From: Nostoc desertorum CM1-VF14
GTDB lineage: Bacteria > Cyanobacteriota > Cyanobacteriia > Cyanobacteriales > Nostocaceae
DNA: 37,743 bases
Direction: 5' to 3'
Assembly (NCBI GenBank): GCA_019359245.1
Contig: JAHHHR010000071.1
Coordinates: forward strand, 1-37,743
Numbering within the stretch: position 1 is the stretch's first letter; each line of letters begins with the position of its first letter. Positions 27,675 through 36,627 of this stretch are shown piece after piece. Both the position numbers and the translations under genes were made by a program. The notes beneath the pieces were generated by a model. The model did not search any database. It had not been told where the DNA came from and saw only the letters and a program-made list of their open reading frames with translations.

Positions 27675-28001
27675 TCATTTTTTGCCTGACTTTAGAAAAT
27701 CGCGTTGCTTGCTCCCATTGAGGCTCCTCATTAGACATCTGCGAAAAGAATCTCAAGCCCTTATCTCATATCTTGCACCTGATAAAAACTATCAGTATTA
27801 ACCAAGAAAAAGAAAATAAAAGTAACATCTAAAAATGGAACTTATACTTTATATACTGTATAACAAATTACGCTTAGTATCAGGATATATAGAAAAGACA
27901 TATATAAAGATGGGAATAATGTCATCTGCATAAAGATATTTTTATATGTTCGTAAAAAATGAGAGAAAAGGGCGTAGATAACATAAATAACAGCAAGAAA
28001 T

Positions 28002-28407
28002 ATGGAAACCATTCTTGCCCACGCCCATACCCTAATGTATACGATTCTGGCATTGATGCCTAGCCGTTATCAACGAGACAACTTGGAAGCAATGCTAGGG
28101 CTGTTTCTAGCAGCAAATGGAAAACCTTTGCCACACTACAGTAAATCCAAATCTGAAAGTGCTTTAAGTAGATTTTTGAATACCTCTAAATGGCCTACTC
28201 GCAAATTAATTCGTCATGTTCGTCAACAGGCGATTGAGCCTAGTTTTCAGTCATTGCCCATTGGGAAGAAAAGCATTTCTACAAGTAATAGTTGACCTGA
28301 CAACTTTAGAGAAATGTGGTCAGTTTAAAGCATTTAAAAATCTAATAACCGTTTACAACGGCAAACGAGGTTGGGAGCATCCACTTTTGGCAGAAACACT
28401 CAAATAG
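28002..28407 (+). pseudogene. IS4-like transposase remnant, frameshifted and truncated
   Basis: Residues from 28002 (LMPSRYQRDNLEAMLGLFLA, then ALSRFLNTSKWPTRKLIRH) resemble the N-terminus of a cyanobacterial DDE transposase. The continuation, GRKAFLQVIVDLTTLEKCG and VYNGKRG, lies in the next frame from about 28260, so there is a frameshift near 28255-28265. The rest of the catalytic domain is missing after 28407. Family naming is from memory of similar proteins; that it is a broken transposase is well supported. Confidence 0.7.
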
Positions 28408-28466
28408 TAAGTAAACCGTTAAGATAAGTAAGTCGTGGAGAAAATTTATAAGTATGTAACAAAGAG

Positions 28467-28567
28467 TTAAGCAGAAGAATTAGAGTTAAATCTTACACGT
28501 TGTGTACTGTAATTTCCTTTTTCTCCTCTCGTTTGGACTCCATCAATGACGGCATAGGCAATGGTAG
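28467..28567 (-). pseudogene. C-terminal scrap of an unknown minus-strand gene, cut at the IS630 element
   Basis: On the minus strand an open stretch reads TIAYAVIDGVQTRGEKGN, then YSTQRVRFNSNSSA and a stop. It looks like coding sequence in composition but I do not recognise it. It ends against the left end of the IS630-type element, and its other part is not seen on the right side. Confidence 0.3.
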
Positions 28568-28569
28568 TA

Positions 28570-29760
28570 AGCTAATGGGCACTTAAGTTGCATAATAAGA
28601 ACATGAAGCTCTTTAAAAGCAACTATGCCACCACCAGCCAAAAACTTTTTAACGACGGAACAAGTCGCACAGCTTCATGTTGCTCTAAAAGAGAGTAGCC
28701 AACCGCATGTTAGAGAAAGAATTCTCATTATTCTGCTCCAGAACGATGGAAAGCCGCAACACGAAATTTCTAAATTTTTAGGCTGTTCGCCTAGAACAGT
28801 AGCATATTGGTGTATGCACGGAGACCCAGATAATCTCAAAACTCTACATAATAAAAGACAATACGAACATTACCGAAAAGCTACGCCTGAATATATTGAA
28901 CTATTATTAAAAACTGTTGATCAAGAACCATCAGAGTTAGGTTACGAATTTGGGAAATGGACAGCAGAAAGATTAGCTACATATTTAACCGAAAAGACAG
29001 GCGTTGATTTAAGCAGTTCTCAGGTAAGGAGAATATTAAAAAGAAAAAAGTATAGTTATATCTGGGCTAAATATGACCTAGAAGATAAACAAAACCCAAT
29101 AGAAAGGGCCAAGTTTAAAGAAAAGCTTGGCTTTTTATTTATCAATAGCACGAGAAGAGCCGGAGCGTTTACAGGTATGGTTTTGGGATGAGAGTGGGTT
29201 CAGTTTACGTGTGATTCGTCGCAAAGGTTGGGGTAAAAAAGGAAAACGCAAGAATGTTCCAGGACAACGACGTTGTGGTCGGGTGAATGTGATGGGAGCA
29301 ATTAGAGAATCAGATCGAAAACGGGTATGTTTTTTCGTGAAAAAAGGTAATGCAGATATTTTTTACGAGCAATTACAACAATTAAATGAATTAATTAAAC
29401 AAGAATGGCTGAATAAAGGAAATTGCTCGGAAGCTTTCTCCAAGTATGGCCCTAAGATTATTTTAATTTTAGGCAACGCTAGTTTTCATAAGCGCAAAGA
29501 TGTTCTAGCTAAAATATCTGAAGAGTTTCCAAATTTTGTTTTAGAGTTCTTGCCTGCTTACAGCCCTGATTATAACATTATTGAGTTAGTCTGGCACTCA
29601 TGTAAGGAATATATTGCTCATCGCTTATTTCAATCAGTAGATGAGTTAAAATCACTGCTAGATAAGTTGTTGAATCAAGGCGATTTAGTCATTAAGTGGC
29701 ATCGGAAAATCAAAAACAAAGGTAATGTCAATTATATTGCAGCTTAAATGCCGATTAGCT
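28570..29760 (+). mobile_element. IS630-type insertion sequence, 1191 bp, with TA on both sides
   Basis: The left end (AGCTAATGGGCACTTAAGTT, 28570-28589) and the reverse complement of the right end (AGCTAATCGGCATTTAAGCT) match at 17 of 20 bases. TA stands directly outside both ends (28568-28569 and 29761-29762), the target duplication expected of IS630/Tc1-type elements. The element contains one transposase gene in two frames. Because the ends are intact it could still be moved by a transposase supplied from elsewhere. Confidence 0.85.
28625..29747 (+). pseudogene. IS630-type transposase, split by a frameshift and with a changed catalytic residue
   Basis: The first frame (28625-~29127) has the N-terminal helix-turn-helix (HEISKFLGCSPRTVAYW) and a second one ending in QVRRILKRKKYSYIW. 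The DDE part continues in the +1 frame from about 29127 (WFWDESGFSLRVIRRKGWG to NYIAA). The join appears to be at AAGCTTGGCTTTTTA, where dropping one G restores KLAFYLS. The family's second catalytic Asp, normally in a DNAxxH-type motif, is Gly here (LGNASFHK); the first Asp (WDES) and the final Glu (NIIELVW) are present. Some IS630 members use programmed frameshifting, so the frame change alone might be functional, but the Asp loss predicts an inactive enzyme. Confidence 0.8.
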
Positions 29761-29761
29761 T

Positions 29762-29869
29762 ACCGCACCCTGGAATCAGGCATATATCCAACGTCCACCA
29801 AAATTAAAAGGTATTGGTACTGCATTTTTGGCGTTTGCCAGAACTCGCAGTTTAGATCTGCTACTTTGA
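29762..29869 (+). pseudogene. GNAT acetyltransferase scrap
   Basis: The frame TAPWNQAYIQRP, then LKGIGTAFLAFARTRSL, resembles the acetyl-CoA-binding stretch of a GNAT N-acetyltransferase (the V/I-G-x-G/A-like turn). It starts at the right edge of the IS630-type element and meets a stop after 35 residues. It has no start and no C-terminal half. Confidence 0.45.
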
Positions 29870-29875
29870 AAAGTA

Positions 29876-30039
29876 ATGAACTTTATGGCGAAGAATTCAT
29901 TTCTAATCGAGAGATACTGCGCGAACTGCTTGGGTTGTTATTAAAACAAGAAGATTGGGAAACCATTGCAGCAGTTGCAGCAGATTCGTTAAAGCAAGAA
30001 ATTAGACATCAAGCTGTTAGTGACAAAATTTCGGCGTGA
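29876..30039 (+). pseudogene. Small hypothetical protein, probably with a one-base deletion at its start
   Basis: From 29881 a frame reads LYGEEFISNREILRELLG, then LLKQEDWETIAAVAADSL and KQEIRHQAVSDKISA, stop at 30039. The only nearby ATG (29876) is one base out of frame; adding one base after ATGAA would give MNLYGEEF. The charged, helical sequence looks like a real ~53-residue protein but I do not recognise it. It is too short for a function call. Confidence 0.4.
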
Positions 30040-30106
30040 GTTTAAGAGTCAGGCATTTGACGATTCATTAATTTTTTGAGCATTTGCTCCCATGTGAGTA
30101 CTGCGC

Positions 30107-30313
30107 TCAACGGCGGGTAGTTCCTACAGGCTCCTTCGATTGTGTGGGGGTTGGCTTTTGTTTGGTTTTGTCCGGAATAACATATGCTACTGCACCAATC
30201 CCAGCTATTCCACCGCCTATGATATACATAATATTTTTAGTGAAGTATTGGGAGCCGATGTATCCAAAGGTGATAGCTGCCACTATTGTGACAATCATTT
30301 GAGGTAGTTTCAT
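30107..30313 (-). CDS. Small two-helix membrane protein, unknown function
   Basis: 68 residues with two hydrophobic segments (about 6-20, VTIVAAITFGYIG, and 28-46, IMYIIGGGIAGIGAVAYVI) and a hydrophilic Lys/Thr/Pro-rich tail (DKTKQKPTPTQSKEPVGTTR). It is the last gene of a minus-strand set. Its ATG overlaps the TGA of the frame upstream (ATGA, 30310-30313), a common sign of coupled translation. The size and shape recall holin-like or other small plasmid or phage membrane proteins, but that is only a shape comparison. Confidence 0.55.
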   Translation of the reverse strand: MKLPQMIVTIVAAITFGYIGSQYFTKNIMYIIGGGIAGIGAVAYVIPDKTKQKPTPTQSKEPVGTTRR

Positions 30314-30757
30314 AATTTAAAATGTTGTTGTTTGTTTAATGAATGAAGCAATGATTCTTGCTCGAATGGCAATTGGTACGTACTATTCGTTAATTTGTCG
30401 CTGAGGCTCTTCACCGAACGAAGCACTAGCAACAAAGCTGGAAAACCTAACAAGCATCCAACCCAAGCAGATACGTTTTCGTACCTGCCATTCATACTGC
30501 TTACTAAGAGTTATTGCTTTTGTGTTCGCTTCAATAATCTCTAACCCCCAACATGAAAGCGTACCTATCCCAAACAAGCAACTACTGGCAATAGAGGCAA
30601 TCGTGATTGTATTTAGAATCCGAACGGTCAAACGCGGATTTATTACAAGAGGCTTTTGCTGACGGCGATTACGGAGCAGGGTTAATTTGTCTGTATCTAC
30701 ACGCTCTATATGCTCTTGTCCGATTAGAGGGTAAGCAATTTGTTGATTGTTGGTCAT
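30310..30757 (-). pseudogene. Membrane protein with one frameshift, unknown function
   Basis: The frame from ATG 30757 gives MTNNQQIAYPLIGQEHIE and a first hydrophobic helix (ILNTITIASIASSCLFGIG). Around 30490 the coding signal moves to another frame, which carries a second hydrophobic helix (VSAWVGCLLGFPALLLVL) and ends at TGA 30310-30312, overlapping the next start. Without the shift, the first frame ends at 30383 with an unlikely polar tail. Joined, it is a ~148-residue protein with two helices. The frameshift is inference from helix placement and the ATGA overlap. Confidence 0.5.
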
Positions 30758-30763
30758 TTGTTA

Positions 30764-31003
30764 TTACCAGAATGTAATTTTAACAGCATCCATATCAGTG
30801 AAAACATAATAAGCTTCCGTTAGAGGTTGTACTACATTCCACAGAGAGGGATCAATTTTTCTTTAGTAAGAATTTAATTGCTAAATTCTTCTTTAATCAT
30901 TCTCCAGAAACAGTTGAATGCTGTTTGACTGCTGCGCGATCCTTTCCACCTCATCAATTGCGTTCACTATTTCTCCCAAAACATTAAACGCATCATTTAA
31001 CAC
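30764..31003 (-). pseudogene. Decayed small gene at the head of the minus-strand set
   Basis: From GTG 31003 the frame reads VLNDAFNVLGEIVNAIDE, then VERIAQQSNSIQLFLEND, stop. A neighbouring frame adds MIKEEFSN, and the first frame returns as KIDPSLWNVVQPLTEAYY, then VFTDMDAVKITFW, ending at 30764, six bases before the next ATG. The pieces look like one ~78-residue soluble protein with stops or indels. I do not recognise it. Confidence 0.4.
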
Positions 31004-31169
31004 TTACGGGGGGACAAAAATGGCTAGGATGCAGATACAATAAGCCTCATAGCCCTTTGTCCTTGTTGGTAATACTTACGCTTCAGTCGGACTTAACCCT
31101 CTTCTGTCACTTTCCGGGTATTCTGAATAAAAGAAAGAACAGATAAAATCCTGAAAGGTAAGTAGGGCA

Positions 31170-32425
31170 ATGGATGTAGAATTACAGATCCTCAAGCATT
31201 TGCCAAGAGATGCTCACCCAACAGTTGCCATCACTGATGGATATTGTACAGAGTATAAAGACCTGTTTAAAGAAGTAAGAATTATGAGTGCTTCAAATAT
31301 TTGCATCTGGGAATAATGTCACCAATAAAAAGAAAATTATTACCAGAGATAGCGAAGGTGGTAAGTATAAACTCAGCCCAGTCATTACATCATTTTATAG
31401 CGAATTCAGATTGGTCAGTAGATGAATTAAAACAACGAAGATTAAATAAACTTAAGCAAGCATTGAATGGTCAGGCGATTACAGTAGTAATAGATGAAAC
31501 CGGAGATAGAAAAAAGGTAAAAAGACTGATTATGTGGCGAGACAATACTTAGGAAGTGTGGGGAAAATAGATAACGGGATAGTTTCAGCCAATACTTATG
31601 GAGTTTACTCTAATATAACCTTTCCATTAATGGTAAAAGTGTTTAAATCAAAAGGGACGCTGAAAGAGGGAGATAAATATAAAACTAAAATAGAGTTAGC
31701 GTCAGAAATGATTACAGAGTTAATTGAATCAGGCTTTAAGATTGAACTGGTACTGGCAGATAGTTTATATGGTGAAAGTAGCCAATTTATTAGAAAAATA
31801 GCTGAATATAACTTAGCTTATGTGGTATCATTTTCGTTGTAATCATGGAGTCTGGTTGCCCGCAGGGCAAAGTGTTAGGGCAAATAAGTGGTGTAAATTT
31901 TCCAGAACATTTAGTAATCAAAAATCAGAGAATAGATACATTAGGGAAATAATTTATGGTAAAAAAAGAGCTATAACTTACTGGGAAATAACTACTGATC
32001 CAGAAACCATGCCCGAAAATTCTACCTCCTTCGTGATGACGAATATTCAAGGGAATTTGAAAAAGACTTTAGGCGACTTATATGGATTAAGAACCTGGGT
32101 AGAATATGGTTTTCGACAGTGTAAACAAGAACTAGGCTGGACAGATTATCGTTTCACAAATTTCCAACATATTGAGAGGTGGTGGGAGATTATTTTTTGT
32201 GTTTACACGATGATTAGTTTGAATTCTCCAGCCTTGTTAGCCTTAAATCAATCTCGTCAAATTGAGACTGAGGGGCAAAAAACTAGTCATATTGATTTTT
32301 CTAATCATCAACAATGGAATCATGAATGTGGATGGAAGAATTTTTTAAATAATCTGCGTTTAATTGTCCAACCTCTTTTTCAAGTGGGCGAACCTATCGG
32401 TAAAATTATGCCTTGGTGTAACTGA
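31170..32425 (+). pseudogene. IS701-type transposase broken by three single-base frameshifts
   Basis: Four consecutive frames form one transposase of about 400 residues: MDVELQILKHLPRDAHPT (31170-), KRKLLPEIAKVVSINSAQ with VVIDETGDRKK (to ~31525), ARQYLGSVGKIDNGIVSA (to ~31830), and CNHGVWLPAGQSVRANKW to YGFRQCKQELGWTDYRF (to 32425). The DETGD motif and the VLADSLYG motif are catalytic aspartate sites of the DDE_5/IS701 type. The shifts near 31285 and 31515 each look like loss of one A from an A-run, and the one near 31832 like gain of one T. The IS ends are unclear; GTAGGGCAAT occurs inverted at 31162 and near 32457, which may be chance. Its right edge lies within ~30 bases of the GST gene. 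Bases 31004-31169 before it show no gene. Confidence 0.75.
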
Positions 32426-32478
32426 AAATATTGTAGAGTATAGAATTGTCCTAAGTATTGCCCTACGCAACTCACCCT

Positions 32479-33684
32479 ATGACTACCGCACCCTTAAGCT
32501 GGGAAGAACTAGAAACCCTCACGGATTATCAAATAGATACCGTTAATGGTTTCACCAACGCTAGAGCCAGGTTGCGCTTGTTTGGTCAGCCGGAATCTGA
32601 TGTGCGAGTAACGCTGTACCGTGATAACCACGCCTGGTGTCCTTACTGTCAAAAAGTTTGGTTATGGCTAGAGGAAAAACAGATCCCCTACCGCATCGAA
32701 AAAGTGACAATGTTCTGCTATGGGGAGAAAGAAAGTTGGTACAAACGTAAGGTACCATCAGGAATGCTCCCTGCGATCGAGCTAGATGGACGGATTATTA
32801 CGGAAAGCGATGACATTTTGATCGCTTTGGAAAAGGTTTTTGCTCCATTGAGCCAAGGAATGGAAGACCTTAGAGTGATTCCTCTACGTCAATTAGAACG
32901 ACTTTTATTTAGAGCCTGGTGCGCTTGGCTTTGCTCTAGAGCCAGTTCCTCTCAACAAGAACAACGTAACCGAGAACAATTTATTGGAGTGGTGGCTAGG
33001 GTAGAGTCAGCTCTAGGTCGCACCCCAAGCCCTTACTTTCTGGATAGCTTCGGCATCGTCGATGTCATTTTTACGCCATATCTCGAACGGATGAATGCGA
33101 GCCTTTACTACTACAAGGGCTACTCCCTGCGTTCGGAAAACCCTCGCTTGAGTGCATGGTTTGCGGCAATGGAAAGCCGACCTACCTACTGCGGAACCCA
33201 GAGCGACTTTCACACCCACGTACATGATTTACCGCCCCAGATGGGAGGCTGTTGGGAAAATGGCGAAACCCAGATGCTTCTCAATAAAGCGCGGGTGGAT
33301 AACGGTCCTTGGTTTGGGCTACCAGATGTTACTTATCTAGAACCGGAAAACTCCCGTATAGAAGCTCTTCAACGAACTATCGAACACCGCATCAATATTA
33401 TCCGAGTCAACCCCTTAGATAATAAGTTGTTTGATCAAGCCCTACGTTGTGCTTTAACGCACATGATGACTGGTGAAGACTGTATACCTCCATCGGGTTC
33501 TGATGTCGCTCTCCGATATTTGCGCGATCGCATTAATGTACCGCGAGATATGTCCATCTACGCAGCCAAGCGATTGAGGGAATCCCTGGAGAAAACCGCA
33601 GCCCTTGCGGGTGATGGGCAGCCAGCCCCCATTCCCACTAAGCATCGACGAGATCAAGACCCGTCTAACTTTGTCGTCAAGTAG
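32479..33684 (+). CDS. Glutathione S-transferase-like protein, long form
   Basis: 401 residues. A thioredoxin-fold N-domain carries the redox motif CPYC (residues 54-57, after LYRDNHAW) and continues to SGMLPAIELDGRIITES, a typical GST_N ending with the cis-Pro and the Glu-Ser that binds glutathione. An all-helical GST_C region follows (YFLDSFGIVDVIFTPYLERM). About 150 further residues (to VVK) form an extension that I recall in cyanobacterial GST-like proteins. It may reduce or conjugate electrophiles; the substrate is unknown. The start at 32479 is chosen because the upstream ATG at 32458 overlaps the IS edge. The IS701 remnant sits immediately upstream and may have replaced the native promoter. 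Confidence 0.8.
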   Translation: MTTAPLSWEELETLTDYQIDTVNGFTNARARLRLFGQPESDVRVTLYRDNHAWCPYCQKVWLWLEEKQIPYRIEKVTMFCYGEKESWYKRKVPSGMLPAIELDGRIITESDDILIALEKVFAPLSQGMEDLRVIPLRQLERLLFRAWCAWLCSRASSSQQEQRNREQFIGVVARVESALGRTPSPYFLDSFGIVDVIFTPYLERMNASLYYYKGYSLRSENPRLSAWFAAMESRPTYCGTQSDFHTHVHDLPPQMGGCWENGETQMLLNKARVDNGPWFGLPDVTYLEPENSRIEALQRTIEHRINIIRVNPLDNKLFDQALRCALTHMMTGEDCIPPSGSDVALRYLRDRINVPRDMSIYAAKRLRESLEKTAALAGDGQPAPIPTKHRRDQDPSNFVVK

Positions 33685-33990
33685 AGGCTCAAAGACAGCC
33701 CCCATAGTTAATAATCCCTGGATGCTGGATAAGAGTTAATTCTTTTTGCTTGGGAGGAAGTGACCTTTTAGCGATCGCGATCTGTTCCCAATAAATCACG
33801 CCATCCATTCAGTCCATTGCGGGGCATCTGTCACTAGTCGAGCAAACTATCATCTTCACATTCTTAAACTCCAGCATCACGCCGCGACGCTCATCAATCG
33901 TTGCCCAAAGGAATAATCGTATTGCCCATCTCTTCTTTTGAGCGATGGCGCTGCTTCGCCCGCTCTCTTGCGATCGCCAGCCGGAAGCAG
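33685..33990. other. Intergenic stretch without a recognisable gene
   Basis: It holds a HIP1 octamer (GCGATCGC, 33771-33778) and a GC-rich stretch (GCGATGGCGCTGC, about 33943) of dispersed-repeat character. Short open frames on both strands have no recognisable motif; I see only possible decayed sequence. Confidence 0.4.
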
Positions 33991-34117
33991 ATGTCCCATG
34001 AACAAGCTCGCATTGTTTTTGCTGATGCTTTATAAGCAGATGATAGCTAGGGAAGCTACTTACCAAGAATTGCTCAAACATCAGTGGGAAATTGATTCAG
34101 ACGCCATTTTTGGCTAA
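33991..34117 (+). pseudogene. 41-residue gene with a one-base frameshift
   Basis: The frame MSHEQARIVFADA from ATG 33991 runs into TTATAA near 34029. Removing one T from GCTTTATAAG gives YKQMIAREATYQELLKHQ, then WEIDSDAIFG and stop at 34117. The joined product is a compact, charged, helical 41-residue protein, followed 69 bases later by a strong terminator. I do not recognise the family. Confidence 0.4.
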
Positions 34118-34185
34118 AACAAACCTTGCTCCTGTTACTTTAAGCGGCTCAGAAGATAACGAACACACAATTGTCTTTTTCATGC

Positions 34186-34220
34186 AAATCCCTCTAAGCA
34201 CCCACGCTTAGAGGGATTTT
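34186..34220. terminator. Strong intrinsic terminator (14-base stem)
   Basis: AAATCCCTCTAAGC (34186-34199) pairs perfectly with GCTTAGAGGGATTT (34206-34219) around a 6-base loop. The A- and T-rich flanks let it work from either side. It probably ends the small gene at 33991-34117. Confidence 0.75.
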
Positions 34221-34446
34221 GGGTATTGGTATTTTGTATTGGGTTTTTTGCCGTATCAAGAAAACTGATTTCTCAATTTTTGATAAAGTCGAGCCGAGAA
34301 GAAACGGTTCTTCGGCAAATGCATAATTTCTCAATTAACCTCTGTTAAATACAACAGTGTTGACTCAATAGCACTCCTAAACCGAAACCACAAACGGAAG
34401 TGAGTCTCAAAATTAGCCCAGTAAAGTATTACTGTGGTGATGGTAG

Positions 34447-34478
34447 GCGATAACTTCGTTAAGCTTCGCTAACGCTCA
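34447..34478 (+). repeat. 32-base dispersed repeat, copy of the one in aptA
   Basis: It matches 2785-2816 at 30 of 32 bases. It ends exactly where the HAD phosphatase remnant begins, so it marks the break point of that gene. The stretch 34220-34446 between terminator and repeat shows no gene. Confidence 0.75.
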
Positions 34479-34625
34479 CATGACATCATTGGAGCCAAGC
34501 GCCATCAAATCGCCTCAATTGGTGTCACCTATGGCTATGGAACTGAGAAGGAATTAAAAGCTCATGGTGCTGATTGGATTGCCCATTCTCCAAGTGATAT
34601 TTCCAAATTAATAATTCGTAAATAA
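34479..34625 (+). pseudogene. C-terminal end of a HAD phosphatase (phosphoglycolate phosphatase-like)
   Basis: The frame HDIIGAKRHQIASIGVTYGY, then GTEKELKAHGADWIAHSP, ends in TAA at 34625. It matches the last ~48 residues of Gph-type HAD hydrolases: the D-x-x-x-A-x-x-A/H metal-loop end, the G-V-x-W/Y-G-Y/F-G strand, and the terminal A-D/E-W-I-x-x-S-P. Everything upstream is missing. Its stop overlaps the next start (TAATG), so the two genes were probably once an operon. Confidence 0.6.
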
Positions 34626-35401
34626 TGGCACCATCTTTAACACTTTTCCATAGCTTGCTGTTGTTTAGTACTGCTTTCATTGCAGGCGGCTTAAATGCTG
34701 TCGCGGGTGGTGGGAGCTTTATCACCTTTCCAACTCTCATCTTTACAGGTGTCGCCCCGATCGCAGCTAACGCCACCAATAATACAGCTATATGGGTGGC
34801 TTCCCTAGTCAGTGCTGGAGCATATCGTCAAGATTTGGGCATCGAGCGGCGAGATTTTTTACTTTTATGTGGCGTCAGTTTAGTTGGTGGCATGATTGGC
34901 TCCATAGCCTTGTTGTATACATCGCCAGATGTCTTTAAAAAGCTGATTCCCTATCTATTACTGCTAGCAACAGTTGTGTTTACCTTTGGCGAACCGTTCA
35001 AAAAGTGGTTGCAGCGTCAAAACCAGAACACCTCACCGGAATCTGTACCGTTGTTTAATTTGGTACTGGCTCAACTAGCGAGCGTCATCTATGGCGGTTT
35101 CTTTGGCGCAGGTTTAGGGATTTTAATGCTGGCAACTCTAACATTTTTAGGTATCAAAAGTATCCATAAAATGAATGCTTTCAAGACATTTTTAGGGAGT
35201 TGTATTAATGGTATTGCGATCGTTCCATTTATTTTTGCAGGTGTGATTGCTTGGCATCAAGCTATTTTGATGGCAATTGGTGGCTCTCTTGGTGGTTACT
35301 TAAGCGCCCACTATGCTCGTAAACTTGAACCCCACTTAATTCGGAAATTTGTCATAGTTGTTGCCTTCAGCATGACTGCCTACTTTTTTATTCACGGTTA
35401 A
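34625..35401 (+). CDS. TauE/SafE-family membrane permease
   Basis: 258 residues, almost all hydrophobic, with about seven to eight membrane helices in two repeats. The N-terminal signature AGGLNAVAGGGSFITFPTL and the middle repeat GGFFGAGLGILMLATLTFLG are typical of the TauE/SafE (UPF0721) family, which exports sulfite or small organosulfur or organic anions. The start ATG overlaps the stop of the HAD remnant. No substrate can be named. This gene looks intact; it lost its upstream partner and presumably its original promoter. Confidence 0.82.
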   Translation: MAPSLTLFHSLLLFSTAFIAGGLNAVAGGGSFITFPTLIFTGVAPIAANATNNTAIWVASLVSAGAYRQDLGIERRDFLLLCGVSLVGGMIGSIALLYTSPDVFKKLIPYLLLLATVVFTFGEPFKKWLQRQNQNTSPESVPLFNLVLAQLASVIYGGFFGAGLGILMLATLTFLGIKSIHKMNAFKTFLGSCINGIAIVPFIFAGVIAWHQAILMAIGGSLGGYLSAHYARKLEPHLIRKFVIVVAFSMTAYFFIHG

Positions 35402-35428
35402 GAACTGGGAACTACTCAGAGGTGATAT

Positions 35429-35645
35429 ATGGAAGAGTTACTACAACAGTTTGTACCTGAGCCTCAACAAAATCCAGCACAGTTTGTCTTGAAGAAAAAG
35501 TTACAAAAACTATGGGATAAATACGGTGCTAATTTATTGCACTGCTACGATATCCCTGGCTTGCCGCCAGATAATCTCAAAATTGAGTCTTTGTTCAGCA
35601 ATTTACGTCGTCATCAAAAGCGAAGTAGTGGGCGTAAATCAACTG
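35429..35645 (+). pseudogene. Transposase fragment (C-terminal part)
   Basis: After a good ribosome site (AGAGGTGAT) the frame reads MEELLQQFVPEPQQNPAQ and later GLPPDNLKIESLFSNLRR, then HQKRSSGRKST. The last stretch resembles the C-terminal region of a cyanobacterial IS transposase as I remember it. The frame then enters sequence of a different gene (monooxygenase) near 35645 and stops at 35707. The fragment is about 72 residues. Confidence 0.45.
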
Positions 35646-35649
35646 CGGT

Positions 35650-36627
35650 AGTCGCAGTGGCAGCACCTTTGCATTTGCCCTGCGGCGTGCCGGCATTGGC
35701 CGCGTGACAGTCATCGATGAGGCTCTTGACGGAGTTCATGCTGGCGTGTGGCTGACGCGGGCGCGGATGAAAAAGCTACGCACACCGAAAAACCTACCAG
35801 GGCCAGAGCTGGGCATTCCGGCGCTATCATTTCAAGCTTGGTACGAGGCACGGCACGGTGTTGAGGCATACGCAGCGATTGACCGCATTCCACGAGTGGC
35901 GTGGGCTGAATACCTCATCTGGTATCGGCATTTTCTGGGCATTCCAGTTCGCTATCAGACGAAGTTGGTGCGGATTGAGCCGGACGCAGATTTCTTTCGT
36001 CTGCACCTGGAAGTGAACGGTGTCGCTCAGGTGGAAACCACACGTAAAATTATCTTCGCCAACGGTGTAGCTGACACTGGTGGCCCAAATATACCGCCTG
36101 TATTGGCATCTCTGCCACGCACCTTATATGCACATACAGCCGATACAATCGACTTCAACAATCTGCGTGACAAAACAGTAGCAGTGCTGGGTGCTACGGC
36201 CTCAGCCTTTGATGCGGCAGGAGTGGCATTGGAATCAGGTGCTAAGGCAGTACACCTGTTCGCACGACGGACAGCGATCGCATCTCTGCCAGTGAATCGC
36301 CTCCGAGGTTATCCTGGCGCTTACTATAACTATCCGCAACTACCTGATGCAGATCGGTGGTTCCAAGCTTGGCGCTTTCATCAAGTTGGCTCTACCCCAC
36401 CACCAGACGCAATCGAGCGGGTAATAGCGTTTTCTAACTTCCACCTGCACCTATCCGCACCGTGGAAATCTGCTCACAATCAAGGCGATCGCATCGTCGC
36501 TCAGGTAAATGATGATGTTTTCGAGTTCGATTTTGCGATCGCTGGTACTGGCTACTTTGTTGACCCGACAAAGCGGCCGGAACTCGCCGAATTTGCACAT
36601 CACATCGCACTAATGACTTGCTCCTAA
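35650..36627 (+). pseudogene. Flavin-containing monooxygenase-like fragment, both ends damaged
   Basis: The main frame (open from GTG 35704) carries a two-Rossmann oxidoreductase: upstream codons read AFALRRAGIGRVTVIDEA, and the middle has the NADPH site DKTVAVLGATASAFDAA, then AVHLFARR, and the strand FDFAIAGTGYFVDP. The first FAD loop (G-x-G-x-x-G) is damaged at about 35652-35670 (GSRSGS), and the C-terminus breaks off after EFAHHIAL at about 36610. By eye it is richer in G+C than its neighbours, which suggests a transferred origin. It can be a Baeyer-Villiger or FMO-type enzyme remnant; the substrate is unknown. Confidence 0.65.

Noticed and set aside
31162..32466. GTAGGGCAAT inverted pair as ends of the IS701-type element
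   Set aside because: Only ten bases match, and the left copy overlaps the transposase start codon, which is too close for a normal IS end; may be chance.
33809..34081. A 90-codon minus-strand open frame
   Set aside because: No recognisable motif, and the plus strand here carries the more convincing small gene and a dispersed repeat.
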